Positions 22,769-36,500 of a DNA stretch of 64,000 nucleotides are shown here, piece by piece. Numbering within the stretch: position 1 is the first letter of the stretch; each line of letters starts with the position of its first letter. The translations under genes were made by a program, and so were the position numbers. This DNA comes from Epiperipatus broadwayi (taxonomy: Eukaryota; Onychophora; Udeonychophora; Euonychophora; Peripatidae). The stretch lies in contig JAQFVV010000018.1 of assembly GCA_028023455.1 (NCBI GenBank), positions 10,684,771 to 10,748,770 of the forward strand, read 5' to 3'. The notes under the pieces are model-generated. The model had not been told where the DNA came from. It searched no databases and was given only the letters and a program-made list of their open reading frames with translations.

Positions 22769-23243
22769 GGATGCTGATTTAGTTTCTGCTCATGGCCATT
22801 TTGAAATCTAAAGCCCATCCAAAACCACTGTGGCTACATCCAACTGATAAATGACATAAGTATTGAATAGAAGTACTTTAAATTCATATTTTAGAAATTA
22901 TAAGCATATAGTATAATTTATATTTTAGAAGTTATAATCTTTAGTATAAGCGTGGTTTGATCATACTTCTGCATCTTTGGACAATACTTTGTATCGACCA
23001 AACCATCCTTTCTTGCATACTTTCTTTGCACCATCATATTTCAAATATTTTATAAAGGTAAATTTTACAAAGAACAATCCCTAATAAAATAAAGCATATT
23101 ATTTTTACTAGCTTATAATTTCTAAAATATGAATTTAAAGTACTTTTATTCAATATTTATGTCATTTGTTGTTGGATGTGTCAGCGGTGGTTTTTAGTTT
23201 TCAAAATGGCCATGAGCACAAACTAAATCAGCACCAACTTAAG
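22769..23243. repeat. Foldback element
   Basis: Arms of about 140-150 bp (22769-22920 and 23100-23243) are reverse complements (GCTGATTTAGTTT, GCTCATGGCCATTTTGAAA, AAATGACATAA.TATTGAAT, AAGTACTTTAAATTCATATT). The 180-bp centre has no coding motif. It is probably a foldback non-autonomous element, with no clear TSD. Confidence 0.75.
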
Positions 23244-25361
23244 ATCTTACAATCAGCAATCTTTGATGAAAACTCAACTAACTACTTGCAAGATACATGT
23301 TACTGCCAATCAAACTTTATGTCATCTGCTATTCAATGAGTTAGTTTTTGTAGATTATGTAAAAATAATTTGGATTAGAAGCTCTGCCTTGTCAAATAAT
23401 ACTAAATTATTATAAAAGAGGCTTTAATTAAATCCCTAAAACATCACATCAAACTTTAATACCAAACTGAGCACTGTAAGTTTATTTAAGTTAAAACTGA
23501 GCTACTATATTTAATATGTTCTCAATAACTCCTCTAAGTGCAACTGATGATGTCAGATTTGATTTGGCACAAAGGTATAGCCTACAAGAAATTAGCTGAT
23601 TTTTTATTATCAACCATTGCCATACATAAGGATGTAAGTGTCTATACATTTCTATTGTAATTGTAAATAAATAACATTAATTGATTAAAAAACTTATTGT
23701 CTTAGCAATTAGTGCATTCAAATATCATGTCCATAATCTGGGTTTTAAAGATATAGTAAACCATTGACATGTTTTTTTAAAGATCCAAACAGACTTAGGA
23801 TTTTGCTCTCAAACAATCAGTGCATAAATAACTTATGAAATTATCCAAATAATTGTTTGGAAAATGAGTTATCAAATTAAATATAGTTAAAAGGTAAATA
23901 ATATTCATTAAGGCTGTAGCCTCAAGCACATGCGTATAAAATACGATAGTAGGGACCTCTACAGATAGAAAAGCATAAAAATTCACAATCAATGGAAAAG
24001 ATATCCCACCAGGAATGAAAGTAATATCCCATTTTAGTTGTTACTATTTATAATTAGTATACATCATTCAACTGATCAGCCCATGTTGTTCTGGCATCTT
24101 CAGTCAACAATTAGAATTATCCAGAACCTATATTCTATCTGAAAAAAATCTAATTGGAAAGTTTTTAGTTCTCTCAAACTAATTTTCAAGCTTTACCACA
24201 ATTGAATTCTAGATCATGGGCAAAACAAATTAATGCACTACAGGTTGAATAATGAGCATTATGGTTATGGAATACAAAGCACTTGATCATCATTACTTAC
24301 AATATTTTTTTTTTTTTTTTTTACCAAATCTTTATCTAAAATTAAAGGTAAAACAGATTAAGTAATCAACACCAAGTCATTTTTTTTTCACTATCCCATT
24401 ATTGAAAATAGTAATACGGAGAACATTCATCAGCAGACTAGACAACTTCTGATTGGTGAAAGTTTTTATTCCAACCATTCTCATCACTCCTTACAAATAA
24501 ATAAAGGTTATCTAAATTAATTATGGGATAGCTGTCCACAAAATGCAATAAGTTTTTTTTTTTTGCAAAATTTCTTATCTACTTATAAAAGTTAAATGAC
24601 AGATCAATGTTCTAATCATTATACTATGAGAATCTTTATATATATCAAAAGATCACTACAATAGCTGCTCATAAATAACATTAACATTTCACAGAAACTT
24701 ATGCCTAATTGCCAAATAAATAAAATGAATTTCACCAAAAACTCATTTGATCAATTTGGCAGATAGACACAAGTTCGAGCGAGTTGAAGTGATCTTTGTT
24801 CTCAATATACTTACATAATATTTTGTGTCGTAAATTTTTTATTATTATATACTGTATATACGTTTTAAATGAATTAGAAATTAATACAAACACAACTATA
24901 TCAACTAACTTTAAAGATTCTAGTTACTCAGTATTTGAATGAATGATATAACAGATGGTTGATTAGAATCTCTAAAATTATTTGGTGTAATTGTAATATA
25001 TCTTTTCACCGTATATATAAATTATGTTAAATATCATATTATATAGCAACCTCATCAGAGAAACAATAAAAGAGAAGATAATGTTCACCAGGCTAGTCAA
25101 ATAATAAGGACTTTTATGTTGTTGTTTTTTCTTTTAGTCCTTCTCTGAATATAGCTAGATACTAATTTACCAAACAATATTTATATAGACAGATGGTATT
25201 TTTATTTGAAAAGACTTTCTTGAAAATTTTCAGCTACTAAAAAAAATGCTTATGAAATATTTTATGATCATAGCAGATGGACGAATTATTCACTATAACA
25301 TGAGACTAGTCACGCATAAGAACACACATATGTAAATATTAAATAACGTAGCGATTTTAGA
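23244..25361. other. AT-rich sequence with one half-repeat
   Basis: At 23893-23965 a stretch (CAAGCACATGCG and AGGGACCTCTACAGAT) resembles one arm of the hairpin at 32249-32421. Otherwise nothing recognised. Confidence 0.5.
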
Positions 25362-25528
25362 TATATAATTTAGATGAAAGTGAACTACCTTTCACATATG
25401 CGTTATAAATTGTGAGCACACCCTATCAATAAATATTTTAAAAACACGGACTGGCAATCCACATTTTGAGCGCCGGTGTTTTAAAAACATTTATCGATGG
25501 GGTGTAGTTTGCTTTCATCTAAATTACA
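25362..25528. repeat. Short foldback element
   Basis: Ends TAATTTAGATGAAAG.GAACTAC (left) and the complement (right). Inner blocks ACACCC.ATC.ATAAAT and TTTTAAAAACAC are also mirrored. The centre is a GC-richer CGGACTGGCAATCC...GCGCCGG. Confidence 0.75.
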
Positions 25529-27370
25529 TATATATATATAACATGATAGCTTCAGTTTATTTTGTTTTTATAAGTCATAGTTTTTGGCATCTTTGCAGAA
25601 TATTTTTTTATGGCTAAGTCAATAAACAGGAGTGTTTTTTTGTTCTCTTAATAACGAATGTGAAGGCAATAGACTATCATCATCCTCTCAATTCTCCTTC
25701 TCTGTCCCAAAGAGAAGAAGAGATCATAATAATGCATTTGGAATGAGATAAAATTGGAAAACCTCCTCTCCTAAAACTAGTTCAATGCTTACAGCCATTT
25801 ACCAATCACTATTGAATGGTTTATGAGCCATTAATTTGAAAACTAAATGGAAGCTAGTTTTTTATTGATTTATTTACCATAGAATCAGTGGTTGTGTTTT
25901 CGAATACAACATATTCATTTGTTTATCTATACTGAGATTTCTTTTTCTTCACCGAGACCTCTAGGTCTTGAGTTCGTCTCTCTTCCATTAGTCTAAACTG
26001 ATTCTTTCTTTCGTTTTTTAAAATCTCTGATGAAAAAAAAAAAAAAATTAAACGGTTAATATTATTTCATCTCTTCCCTGTCAAAATGATTAATATTACC
26101 CGATATTTCAGTAATAATTAATAAATATAATTAATCATTTTAAAATCATTTTTAATTTTTTTTTCTTTCAGTATGCGTTTTAAACCCTTAGTAGTTTTTC
26201 CGAACGGTTATCATCTCTGGTCACGCTTGAGTTACTATTTTTCTTGTTAATATTAAAGACTCCTCGGAGAACAAATAACAAGGCATCATTAAAGTTCACT
26301 TTGATTACTACTAGTAGAAACTCTCCATCGATATTTTTTTTATCTTTATATATATAAAAAAAGATTAAGCTTTTGTTGCCATAGTGACCTTATTTGTTTT
26401 CTTAGTGAACTCTTGTGAATGTTAATGTCAAATATCAGAATATTTAGATTCACGATTATATTTTTAAAAAAGTTATGAAGCAAGCAGTACTAACTGGATT
26501 ATTATACTGTAATTATAAGATTTAATATATATGCATAGCAATTTTAGTTCAGAAGTTTAAATTATTTGCTCTATTTCAATGGTTAAGCTTTCTTCAGTTC
26601 ATTTAGCAAATGATAGTATACTATTTATTAAAATTTAATAGAAAAATAAAATAGAAAAATTACAAGATATAGGTATGAGATCACACAGAATATGACGCAA
26701 TATGGATTCAAACGAATTCATTTACAATGGCATACTAATTAGTCTATCCTGCTTACTCATCTAATTAATTAATGTTTAAAAAATGGGTTTATTTTAATGA
26801 TTTGAAAATTGCAAAAATCAAGTTGTTGTTTTTTTATTAAAAAACAAACAAAAAAAAATTACCACAGCCAAACAGTAAAAATTATATCCTTATGATATTT
26901 GACAGATGTACATATAACACAATCAATTAACTATAATATTTTTTTTTTTACATGATTTCATCCCAAATAAATCTATAATGTTAAATTTACTCACCAACAA
27001 ATGATTACATTTCTCATTCTATTAATGACAACATTGAACATGTCATCAATTTTTATTTCAATAAAGCATGTGGTAAAGTGAGCCATAAAATTATAATAGT
27101 AATCAAATTCAATGAACTTGAATATATAGATTTAACAAACTTTTTAAATCATACTTTCCAAATAAAAAAAAAGTTTTATTACGAATGATAAAAATAAATA
27201 ATTCTTTTTACTCTCAGATAGATGAATATCCAAAATAGAATTCTACCATTTGTATTATTTAATGTTTTTTTCTACAAGTAAGAAAATTTTGTAGACAAAT
27301 AATCAATACTATTATATGCTGCTGAATATAAAATTTTAAATAGATATATCTAAACTATAAAGAATATAAC
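25529..27370. other. AT-rich sequence
   Basis: A slightly CpG-richer patch at about 26170-26250 follows a pyrimidine tract ending in CAG, but the frames close quickly. Nothing supportable. Confidence 0.5.
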
Positions 27371-27780
27371 TACACAGAGGCTAAACTCTCCATACAATAG
27401 TGTCACTCAGTACAAGACAGAGTAGTCAATGGGTGCAAGAAGGTTTGGACATAAAATCCCTATCTAGTATCTACTCATCCAATATTCCCAGACTAGTTTC
27501 TAGCTTGTAGCTTTCATCAGTGATGAGTCTTAGATTTGAGAACACTGCACCTGATCTTAGGATCTAATGCAACCCTCCAGCAGCCACCTTTTACTTTATT
27601 AGCTAACTATAAAATTTTGAGTCCGAAATGAAAATACAAAAATGTTTTCAACTCAAGCCCATTATCTTGTATAGTTGTATAGATCTGAAGTCAGTTCAAC
27701 ATCCATACTTTTTGGTGTCCCAATGATTATTCTGACTAGCTCTGAGTGGTGCTACTGTATGGAGAGTTTAGCCTCTGTGT
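27371..27780. repeat. Foldback element, family A copy 2
   Basis: The outer 21 bp (TACACAGAGGCTAAACTCTCC) are perfectly mirrored at the right end. The left arm with the OCCASIONAL family markers CAGAGTA.TCAATGG and CCCAGACTAGTTTCTAGCTTG is near full length. The right arm is shortened to about 60 bp. The centre (CCTCCAGCAGCCACCTTTTA...CATCCATACTTTTTGGTG) is shared, in opposite orientation, with copy 4, so these two are the long form. Confidence 0.8.
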
Positions 27781-29008
27781 AAACAGCTTGTGAAAGCATA
27801 TAGAAAGTAAATACAATTGTATAATACAATGATGCAAACTGAATAAAGTAGGAGTTAAGCTATAACTTGCAATTGCAAAACCACTTTTTTATTCAGACAG
27901 AGCACTATTTATACAATAGGTATAGAAAAAATAATTTTAGCTTTATAATAAGTTTCATTGGTAAATGCCTAATGAAATACATAATATTATCCTCTCTACA
28001 AATTTTGCAAACATTTTTTTATTAAAAAAAGAATAATGATTAAATTATTTTGCTAAGATGTTTTAGCAGCCATTTCAATTAAATTTTTAACTTTTATTTT
28101 AATGAACAAACAAATATTTATTCTATATTATAATCTCACAATTTTCAAATTATCTTTTAGAAATGTAAGTTTTAAAATAAAAGTTACTTTTAAAAATAAT
28201 ATATCAACTTTGCAAACATAGAAAAAAAAAATAATAAACTGAAATATGTAATCCGAATAATTGCTTTTGTTATTTCATGATTGTTAATAAAGTATTTAGA
28301 ATGAATTGAACCCCATTTCTAATACCTGAACAAATTTTTGTCAAGAAAACATAAAGTAATAAAAAGATATCTTAAAATGTAAAATTCTACTTTTGATTAT
28401 TTTAAAAATGACAAAAAATGTATAGCTATGGTGGTTATAGAGATATTCTTTTTTTTAATCATTCACAAATTCTGTTTTACATTATATAAAATATGAATCT
28501 AGTTATTATATTCTTGTCAAAAAATAAATATTTCACAAATATTTTATAAAAATAATCATAAATATATAAAAAAAATTATGGAGAATATATAATTTTTATT
28601 TTCAAAATTTAAATTTAAAAAATGAGTTCTTATAACTACTCTCAAACTGAGAGCAACAAAATTGTCATTCAAATTGTTTCATATTAAATTCTCTATATGA
28701 TATTGACATACTGAGATTTTTTTAAAAAATATTAATAAATCAGTATAAATATATTAATTCCAATTATTGTTATTATAAAATGAATTCAAAAACAAATAAT
28801 TGCAAGAAAATGGATTTAAACCAAGAGATTAAAGTGACAGTATGTTACACTGAAGAAATGCTATAAGATGAAAAGTATTAAATAAATAAAAAATTATGAA
28901 AGTTGCAGTAAGTTTTTACAGTAGATAGTATTTACAAATTTGTAAGTAATGAGAAAAGGCTCCAAATAACTGGGTAATTATTAAGTGGTGCAAAGACCAA
29001 AACTCTAA
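27781..29008. other. AT-rich spacer
   Basis: Nothing recognised. Confidence 0.55.
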
Positions 29009-29264
29009 GTTTACTTTTATTACTAAACATCACATGATCACTATCTCTTATACTAGCACATAATTGTTATTAAACAAGGCCAAATTCTCAGATCCAAAGC
29101 TCCTCACTGATGAAGGACACAAGCCAGAAACTAGTCTGGGGATATTGGATGAGAAGGCACTAGATAAGGATTTTATGCACAAGCCTTCTGGCATCCATTG
29201 ATTACTCTGGTTAGCACAGGGTAGCACTACTGTATGGAGAGTTTGGCCTTGTTTAATTTTATTA
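29009..29264. repeat. Family A copy 3, with head sequence and TSD
   Basis: The right half of family A (GATCCAAAGCTCCTCACTGATGAAG... to TATGGAGAGTTTGGCC) is preceded by only a 16-bp stub of the left end. About 50 bp of extra head lies before that (CTAAACATCACATGATCAC...), which copy 4 also has. A 14-bp near-perfect direct repeat (GTTTAMTTTTATTA) flanks it at 29009-29022 and 29251-29264. The 79-codon minus-strand frame over it is an artefact. Confidence 0.75.
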
Positions 29265-32248
29265 TTTAAATTTAAATCGCTTTTCAAAAATCAATAATCT
29301 TAAACAATTAGGCATCATGTTCTGATTATTATGACTACTTAATATTTACACAGATATGGAATAGAAGATTTCTAAAAACAATGTTATTAGAACTTACTAT
29401 AAAAATTACTATGTAGGCTACTCATTCTTAACATCTGCATACTTCAAATGTTTGCATGAATATGACCAAACAACTGTAGAAAAATGTAATTAATTCCTTT
29501 TCTGATTTACAAATTGAAATCTTCAAGGTCTAGATTACAAATTAATGATTTCATAAAGTAGAAGTTTAAAAAAATGAGCATGCTCATACACAAAATATCT
29601 CCCCAAAATTTTAAAATGTTGTGAACTATAATCCTTTTCTATTAATGTGTGTGATGATAAATTTATTTATAGGCATTTACATAAATGACAACTCTTATTG
29701 TACTGTACTAGACATTGTTCTGATATACTGATAGGTTTTCTTACTATACTAAGTCTTTAATACCATTAAATCTTTAAAAGAAAAAAATTTAAAATTAAAA
29801 ATTATCAAAAGAAAGGATAAATGAAATGTAGATATTGTTTATTATTTAAGTGTGACAATCTACTATAATGATTTATTTAAGAAATAGTGAAAAGTTGGAA
29901 TCAAGACTTCAACAAGCACTTGCATTCAACTGCTAAAGTAACATGGCAAGGAAATGGCATTGTGGAATTAATGAAATGATATTTATCTGCATAGAATATC
30001 TATCGGTTGTATATATCTGTCAGTTTATCCAGGCAAAACATTGTCACTATATGTGATATTCACAATAAGCATTGGACATAGCATAGAAGAAGATACAGTC
30101 TCTGAATTGGTACTAAAAGTTTTCTTTGATTTCAGTGTTTGGTTTTATTGTCATAGAACTGACTATACTCCAGACAAAATTTTAATATCAATGATTTAGA
30201 ACTTTATTGGAAATGAATGCCATCCTGTACTAATATTTCAGATATTAAAAAAAAAAAAAACCTGCTTTTTTGCCATTAAAAAATGAAACAGCTGACAGAA
30301 ATGGATCAAGTGTTGTTGATGAATTAAAAACTGAGTAAGTAAATGAAAATAAACATCAAACAAAGATAAAGCTGACCATTGAAAATTGTTAGGATTAAAA
30401 AATGATCCAGTTTTTGAGTGAACTTCTAAGTTTGAATGTAAAATAAAGGAATATTCTACATTATCTACTTTTTATGTTAAAAAATAGATTTAAAAATGTA
30501 GACTATACTTGATTTTTTAAAAATAATAATATCAAATCAAGAGTATGAATTTTAATCAGGCCCTTTTCTTTGTTTTGATTTGTGTCTTACTGTGAGTTTT
30601 TTTTTATATTTACACTAGTTTATTTTTAACATTAAATTAAATCAACTTCTTTTAAATGAGGCAACTTTTTCCAAAACATCTGAAAATATAAAACTGCACC
30701 CACAATGCATAATAATTTATGAAAAGTAATATATCATGTTTATAAAGTGACCCTATTCTTTGGATGCTCCTTCTTTGTTCATCCTCAATTGTGAGAGCTA
30801 GGGAATAGTAGCTGTATGATATAGTGATCTTTCTTCTCCCAGGTACTGGTTTTTGGGCATAGAAGTTATTTATTTGAATTCTCTCCAGGTGTAATCATTT
30901 CGCATCCTTGTTCGAGATACTGTATTTCAGGCAGGGATTGACTTGTAAGTCTTAAAGTCTGACGTGATGATTCAAAGATTTCCATTACACAGTACAAACC
31001 CATTTTTTAAGAAAGATTAGTTATATCATTAAGTTTCTATTCTTTGGATGCTTCTTTCTTATGATGATTTAAATATTTCCATTATATAATACAGGCCTAT
31101 TTTTTTTAGGAAGATTTGGTACATTATTTAAAACTCTTGTCTTTTGGATACTCTTTTCTTCTTCACTCTCAACTGAAATGTAAACTATAAAATTGTTTTG
31201 TTTGAAAAAAAAAAAGAGATTATAATTTAATAGATATTTTATTTTTATAACTAGATTTATATCTTGTTTGTTTTATTTTAAAATGAATACAATATGTGTG
31301 TGCATATATATGTGTGTTCAGTAGGGTACAATATTTATATGTGCATGATTAATATGAATTTTATAATGCATAAATGTAAATATAAGTAGATTTATTGTGT
31401 CCTAGTATGGATTAAATTTTATTATATATATTATCCCTATGGGAATTTTTTTTCTATTCTTCATTCTTCCAATATTTTTGTAACATTCTGGATATTATTA
31501 TCTAATAATCTGTTAAGAATATTATAACATTATATGGAATCCTCAGACCAATAATGGCATTCAAAAATTATTAATGGCATATAAAGATTTACCAAATTTA
31601 TTCGCATAAATATGAACAAACTATGCAAGATAATAAAACATTTACTAAAATTATCCAAAAACAAATATAATTTGAGATTGAAAATAAATTTACAATCATT
31701 TTATAATATAAACTTTTTCTCAACAGTTCTAAATAAAAATCTAATGTATTATAAATGAAAAAAAGAAAACAAAAACATTGTAATTATTATAAAAGCCAAG
31801 ACAATGTAATGTAAATAACACAACTCTTATATATTGAAATATAAACATGTTAATATCTCTTGCTGTAGAAAGTTGAATTAAAATATTATTATTGTAATTA
31901 TTAAGTATCATCAAGTTTATAACAATTGCTGATAATTATATAAATGGAAGTCTGCCTAGTTATAAAATGTTCAGCACAACATGATAAACCTATCGAATGT
32001 GGCTTGAAATTATATTTACTCTGGGCACAACTGTAAACAACTATGATTAATATAACATTATATTGTTATTATTTAATACAGATATTAATAGATAAGATAT
32101 TAAGAAAAAAACAAAGAAGCAAATCAAAGTATAAGAAAGGCAATAAAGATTTTTAAAAAATTTATATATATGATAAAGAAGAAAAGATGAACTCATTATA
32201 AATTTCAATTATAAATTTATTTAACGCACTACGTAAGTAATATTTACT
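29265..32248. other. AT-rich sequence with a short tandem duplication
   Basis: At about 30745-31165 related units are repeated (CTATTCTTTGGATGCT at 30754 and 31038, TCTTTTGGATACT at 31139). The clearest pair has a period near 100 bp (GATGATT.AAA.ATTTCCATTA at 30965 and 31065). Otherwise nothing recognised. Confidence 0.5.
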
Positions 32249-32421
32249 AAGGCAATAAACCTAAAGCATGTGCGGTTGAAAGGTAGGAACCTCTATAGGT
32301 CTTAACCACAAGCTTAGCTTGTGGTTAAAATATTTTAGCTTGTGGTTAAGATCTGTAGAGGTCCCTACCGCACATGCTTTAAGTTTATATCATCACATCT
32401 AATACATCACATTATTGCCTT
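32249..32421. repeat. Hairpin-forming inverted repeat
   Basis: Left arm 32249-32315 and right arm 32337-32421 mirror each other (AAGGCAATAA end, AAAGCATGTGCGG, CTTAACCACAAGCT). The AGCTTGTGGTTAA block occurs three times at the centre. Half of a related unit lies at 23893-23965. Confidence 0.75.
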
Positions 32422-33357
32422 ATAAATTTCAATATAACATGAGAAGCACAATTAATAGATAAAAAAGTTTATACTAGCTATAATAAAGATTATTTAAAAA
32501 TAAGCACTTCTAATGAAGATTATAAGATAAAACTCAGGACTGACTTCAATATAAAACAAAAGATGCAATCAGTATATATATATGACATCTCAGGTTTTTC
32601 AAATCTATCTGTAGTTCCTAGTTATGAGTTTACAAACAGGGCAATCACACAGGTAAGAAGCACCTTGGTGCAAGTTAAAATACAATGCCTCAATCCCATG
32701 AAATAAAATTTGTAAATTTAAACAAAATGGAACTTATATAATTTTGTTTAACAAAAGATACACAAACAATAAAGCATTAAAAAATTATAATTATTTACAT
32801 TTTTACCATTTTATTTACATGTTAACTCTTCTGGTTTTGGTGGTCACAAAAATAATAATATGATTCTGAAAACTTGCAATCAGACTTATCTTTAGGAAAA
32901 ATTATTTTAATTATCTGACTAAATTTCCAAATAATTTTTATGTTTATAGTTTTTGGCCAAATGCCTCAATTATTCATTAGGAAACATTCCTTGTTTACTT
33001 TTAAAGAATATCATTATGTGGTTCTTAAAATACTGTATTAAAATTATCGTAAGTGATAATGACCTGTGGTTTTTAAATAGTATCAATTTTCCCACAATTC
33101 TTTTGACATTTTATTTGAAAAAAAATCTGAAGAGGTCATCATAATGAACAGTTGCTTACTTCTAAGGGATAGTTAGCTTAGATCTAAGGAATATTGCATT
33201 GTTTGATCCAGAAGCAAATGCTTTATGGGTGTTTATTTTCTTTTGATCAAGTTTTTATTCAAAGATTTTGGTATAAATGAAATATAATTTTTTGCTTTAT
33301 AAAATATTTTTGACTATTTTTACACACAAATTGGTTGATTGTTATTTAAAACAAAAA
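32422..33357. other. AT-rich spacer
   Basis: Nothing recognised. Confidence 0.5.
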
Positions 33358-33500
33358 GAAATACTTTATTTAAATCTCTCAAATACATACAACTTGTTGG
33401 CAATAATAACAATTCAAAACATGTAATTACTAACCTGTATGGTCTATTTGTGTGTTATTACTAACAAGTTGTTTGTATTTGAAAGGTTTAAATAAAGTTT
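33358..33500. repeat. Short inverted repeat
   Basis: Arms of about 50 bp (TTTATTTAAATCTCTCAAATACA, ACAACTTGTT.G and the complement) around a 40-bp centre. Confidence 0.6.
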
Positions 33501-36500
33501 ACAATTTTCTATACATTCAACATTTTAAAAAAGAAATACATGTATAAACTTTCAATTTATTCAATTATCTTTTATTTTTAGAAATAAAAGTTAATAAACT
33601 TAACCATAATATAATAAATGAAAATGACAATATCTATTATGTCATTATTTGCCAGAACTGATGCAGTGTTAAAATCTTTCCAATATGGTAATTATTATAA
33701 AGAAAATATTAGATTTTAAAACAAAACTCAATAGATATATCATAAATCTGCATTCTTTTATTCACATTAAAAAGAAATTAAAATAAAAAAGTATGTTGTT
33801 CATTTTATGAGTGTTTACATTAACTTGATTGATGATGTGCTGCTTGATTTACCAGTCAGTTTTTAAATATTTAAAGACGTCAAGTGATTTTTTTAGAATA
33901 TTTGTTTCTAAAATTAAATCACAAAAGAAATCAAGTGAGTTTTAGCATAAAATAAAGATGTTATACAGTAGTGAAAATGAGCAGTTCCAAAAACTCTCAC
34001 TAGAAAGAACAAACGAAAACGTCAAATTGCTAATTAGTTAAGAACAATTAATGTTAAATCAGAAATTTCAGGTTTTTCACTCTCAGAATCATATGCCTAT
34101 ACTTTGCTGTATGACTCTTATAAAATATATATATATAGTTTTATATAAATCTACCTCTAGTTTATCTACTTTACAATCTACGCAGCCTCAGTAGGCTTAC
34201 TAAAAACAAGTTCAGGATGATGTACAAAAACCCTATACAGCTCATTACCTTCACCCAGGGGTTGATTCCTTACATAATAAATTGTCTCCATTATCTTTTC
34301 TGAAGTACAATAGTTATAACAAGGCTGATGTAATTCTTAAATTCCATGAGCAGTAATTAGGTCATCTTTAACCATCATGTCAATTAGTTTGTTCCAAATA
34401 CTTCTTGTTTGTTTCAAAACCCTTTATGGTACTTTTAGTTTAATTCAAAACTTCTCATGCATAACTTGTTTACATTTTTTACTAACAAAGTTTTATTTGT
34501 TCACTAATATTTATATTACTTATCAGTTAATTTTTTATATGATTGTTATTTGACTACTAATTAATAACTTAATCATATTTTACATACTATATTCTATTTT
34601 ATAAATATACAATCTGACATTTTAAATTTTCACACTTACATTATTTATCCAATTAAATTTCAAAAGCTATTAGCATGCCTTGCACTTTATTTTGTTTAAT
34701 GAAAAATTTTGTTGCGTAACTATATATATATATACACACACATATATATATATATATATGAAAACACTTGGTTTGTTCCACTAAGTTTTATGCACATTAC
34801 CAGTAATGTGACCATTTAGAAGAGTTTTCAAATGATGTTATATGATTGTTATATTCAACAGAGTAGCATTAAATGGTAATATTGATGTTTAATGAAATTA
34901 TGAATGAAATATTTTGGTGCACAATATCATTTTTAAAAATTATATATTTTTAGTAATTTTATTTTTCCTGGATTTCAATTGTCATGTAGCTAAAGTGATA
35001 ATGAAAAACAATAATTTTTAAATATATTTGGGTCAAATTATGGATTAAATATCAGTTTTTAGTTAGATAACATATGGTTCAAATCCAAGGAAAAGGAGAT
35101 TAGTTAAACATGTAAAAATAATAATATCAGTATTGAAAATATATATAAGTGATATTAAAAAAAAAAATTATTGTATGAGATAACACTGGAATCAATCACA
35201 TGATCCTACATTTCAAAGTCCAACACTTTAGCATTATGCTGTATGAAACAAATGATAGTGGTTTTTATAAATATATTATTAATAAATCTAATTACATACT
35301 ATGTGATTGTTATCCAACTCACTGTAGAATTATCATTATTATGAGAAAATATTTTTAATAAGTTTATTTTTAAATAAATTATTAATAATAAATAATATAT
35401 CGTGATTGTGGATAACGTGATTAATAGAGATACTTACTGCTTAAGTCAAATGACAGCGATTAAGTCATGGAAAATTCTGCAAATGTTAGTGGTGCTAACT
35501 TGGAAATGGAACTGATTCCCTCAAAATTAACATTTCATCATTTTAGCATCATTTTTTACGGGACGAGTGCGCGTATAACAGTTTTGAAAATGAGACAGTT
35601 TTATGTTGTGGATTGGATCTTCGCCAGTTTTCAAGTTTATCGATGGCTTTGTTAACGAAGTTTTGATTCTCATCCCTCTTCTACGTGTCTTATGGGAGAC
35701 TCTTCAGACTTTACATCTGAGATACTAGCTCTACGAAAACTGGAAAACAACTACTTGTGAGTTGTAATCTATCAGGCTCCGTTTCCAAACACCTACCTTT
35801 AGTGGAAGCGAGAATACTTGAGGAAATCTCACTGTTTTAATTAAATGTTAAAATTGGAATATTATTTTTATATAACTAAGTTACCGTTATGTTAAGTACA
35901 ATTTATTAAATATCAATTATTGAAAATGATAATAATAATAATGTGTCATTTTTTATATACATTAAGATATTTAAATAAAAGTTTTTTTTATTTTTTTAAA
36001 GGAATCAATTACTATAATAGTTTTAATAGCGGTAGCATAATCTCTTCTGAATGGTCCATATGGGCGGTTCCGTTTAGTGCATTAGTAGAGTATATAACAT
36101 ATAGCATATTTTGATCAAATGTCACAAGATCAAGTAAAAAAATAATCTTACATTTAAATAAATAAAAATTAAGCAAAACATCTTTCCAACAATGGGGTGA
36201 TTGGAAAATTTAAACATATTCATTTACATATAAATTTTACTAATTAGTGTGGTGACATGGTGCCTCCTTGATAAAGCATCTTTATGTGGGGTACAACTGC
36301 ACACCCATATGTGGTGACTGTTCGTAAAAATATGTTAAATAATTTATATATATATGAGATCATTTAAAATTTTAGATGTTAGGTCTAAAATTCAGTTTTA
36401 TGGGTTGTCAAATATAACTAGATAAATTGAACCGTCATCTATCTGACAATGAAAACTTTCATTCTATCAATCTTTGAATGGTCTCCTATATTGGGTCAAA

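Noticed and set aside
26160-26250. Possible exon after a TTTCTTTCAG acceptor
   Set aside because: All frames close within about 25 codons and there is no good donor.
29048-29287. Recurring minus-strand frame (also 47789-48025, and + strand 56659-56847) with similar translation (NQSNQWMPEGLCIKS)
   Set aside because: The shared translation comes from family A arms. The frames are short, differ in ends and occur on both strands of a palindrome, so no protein is implied.
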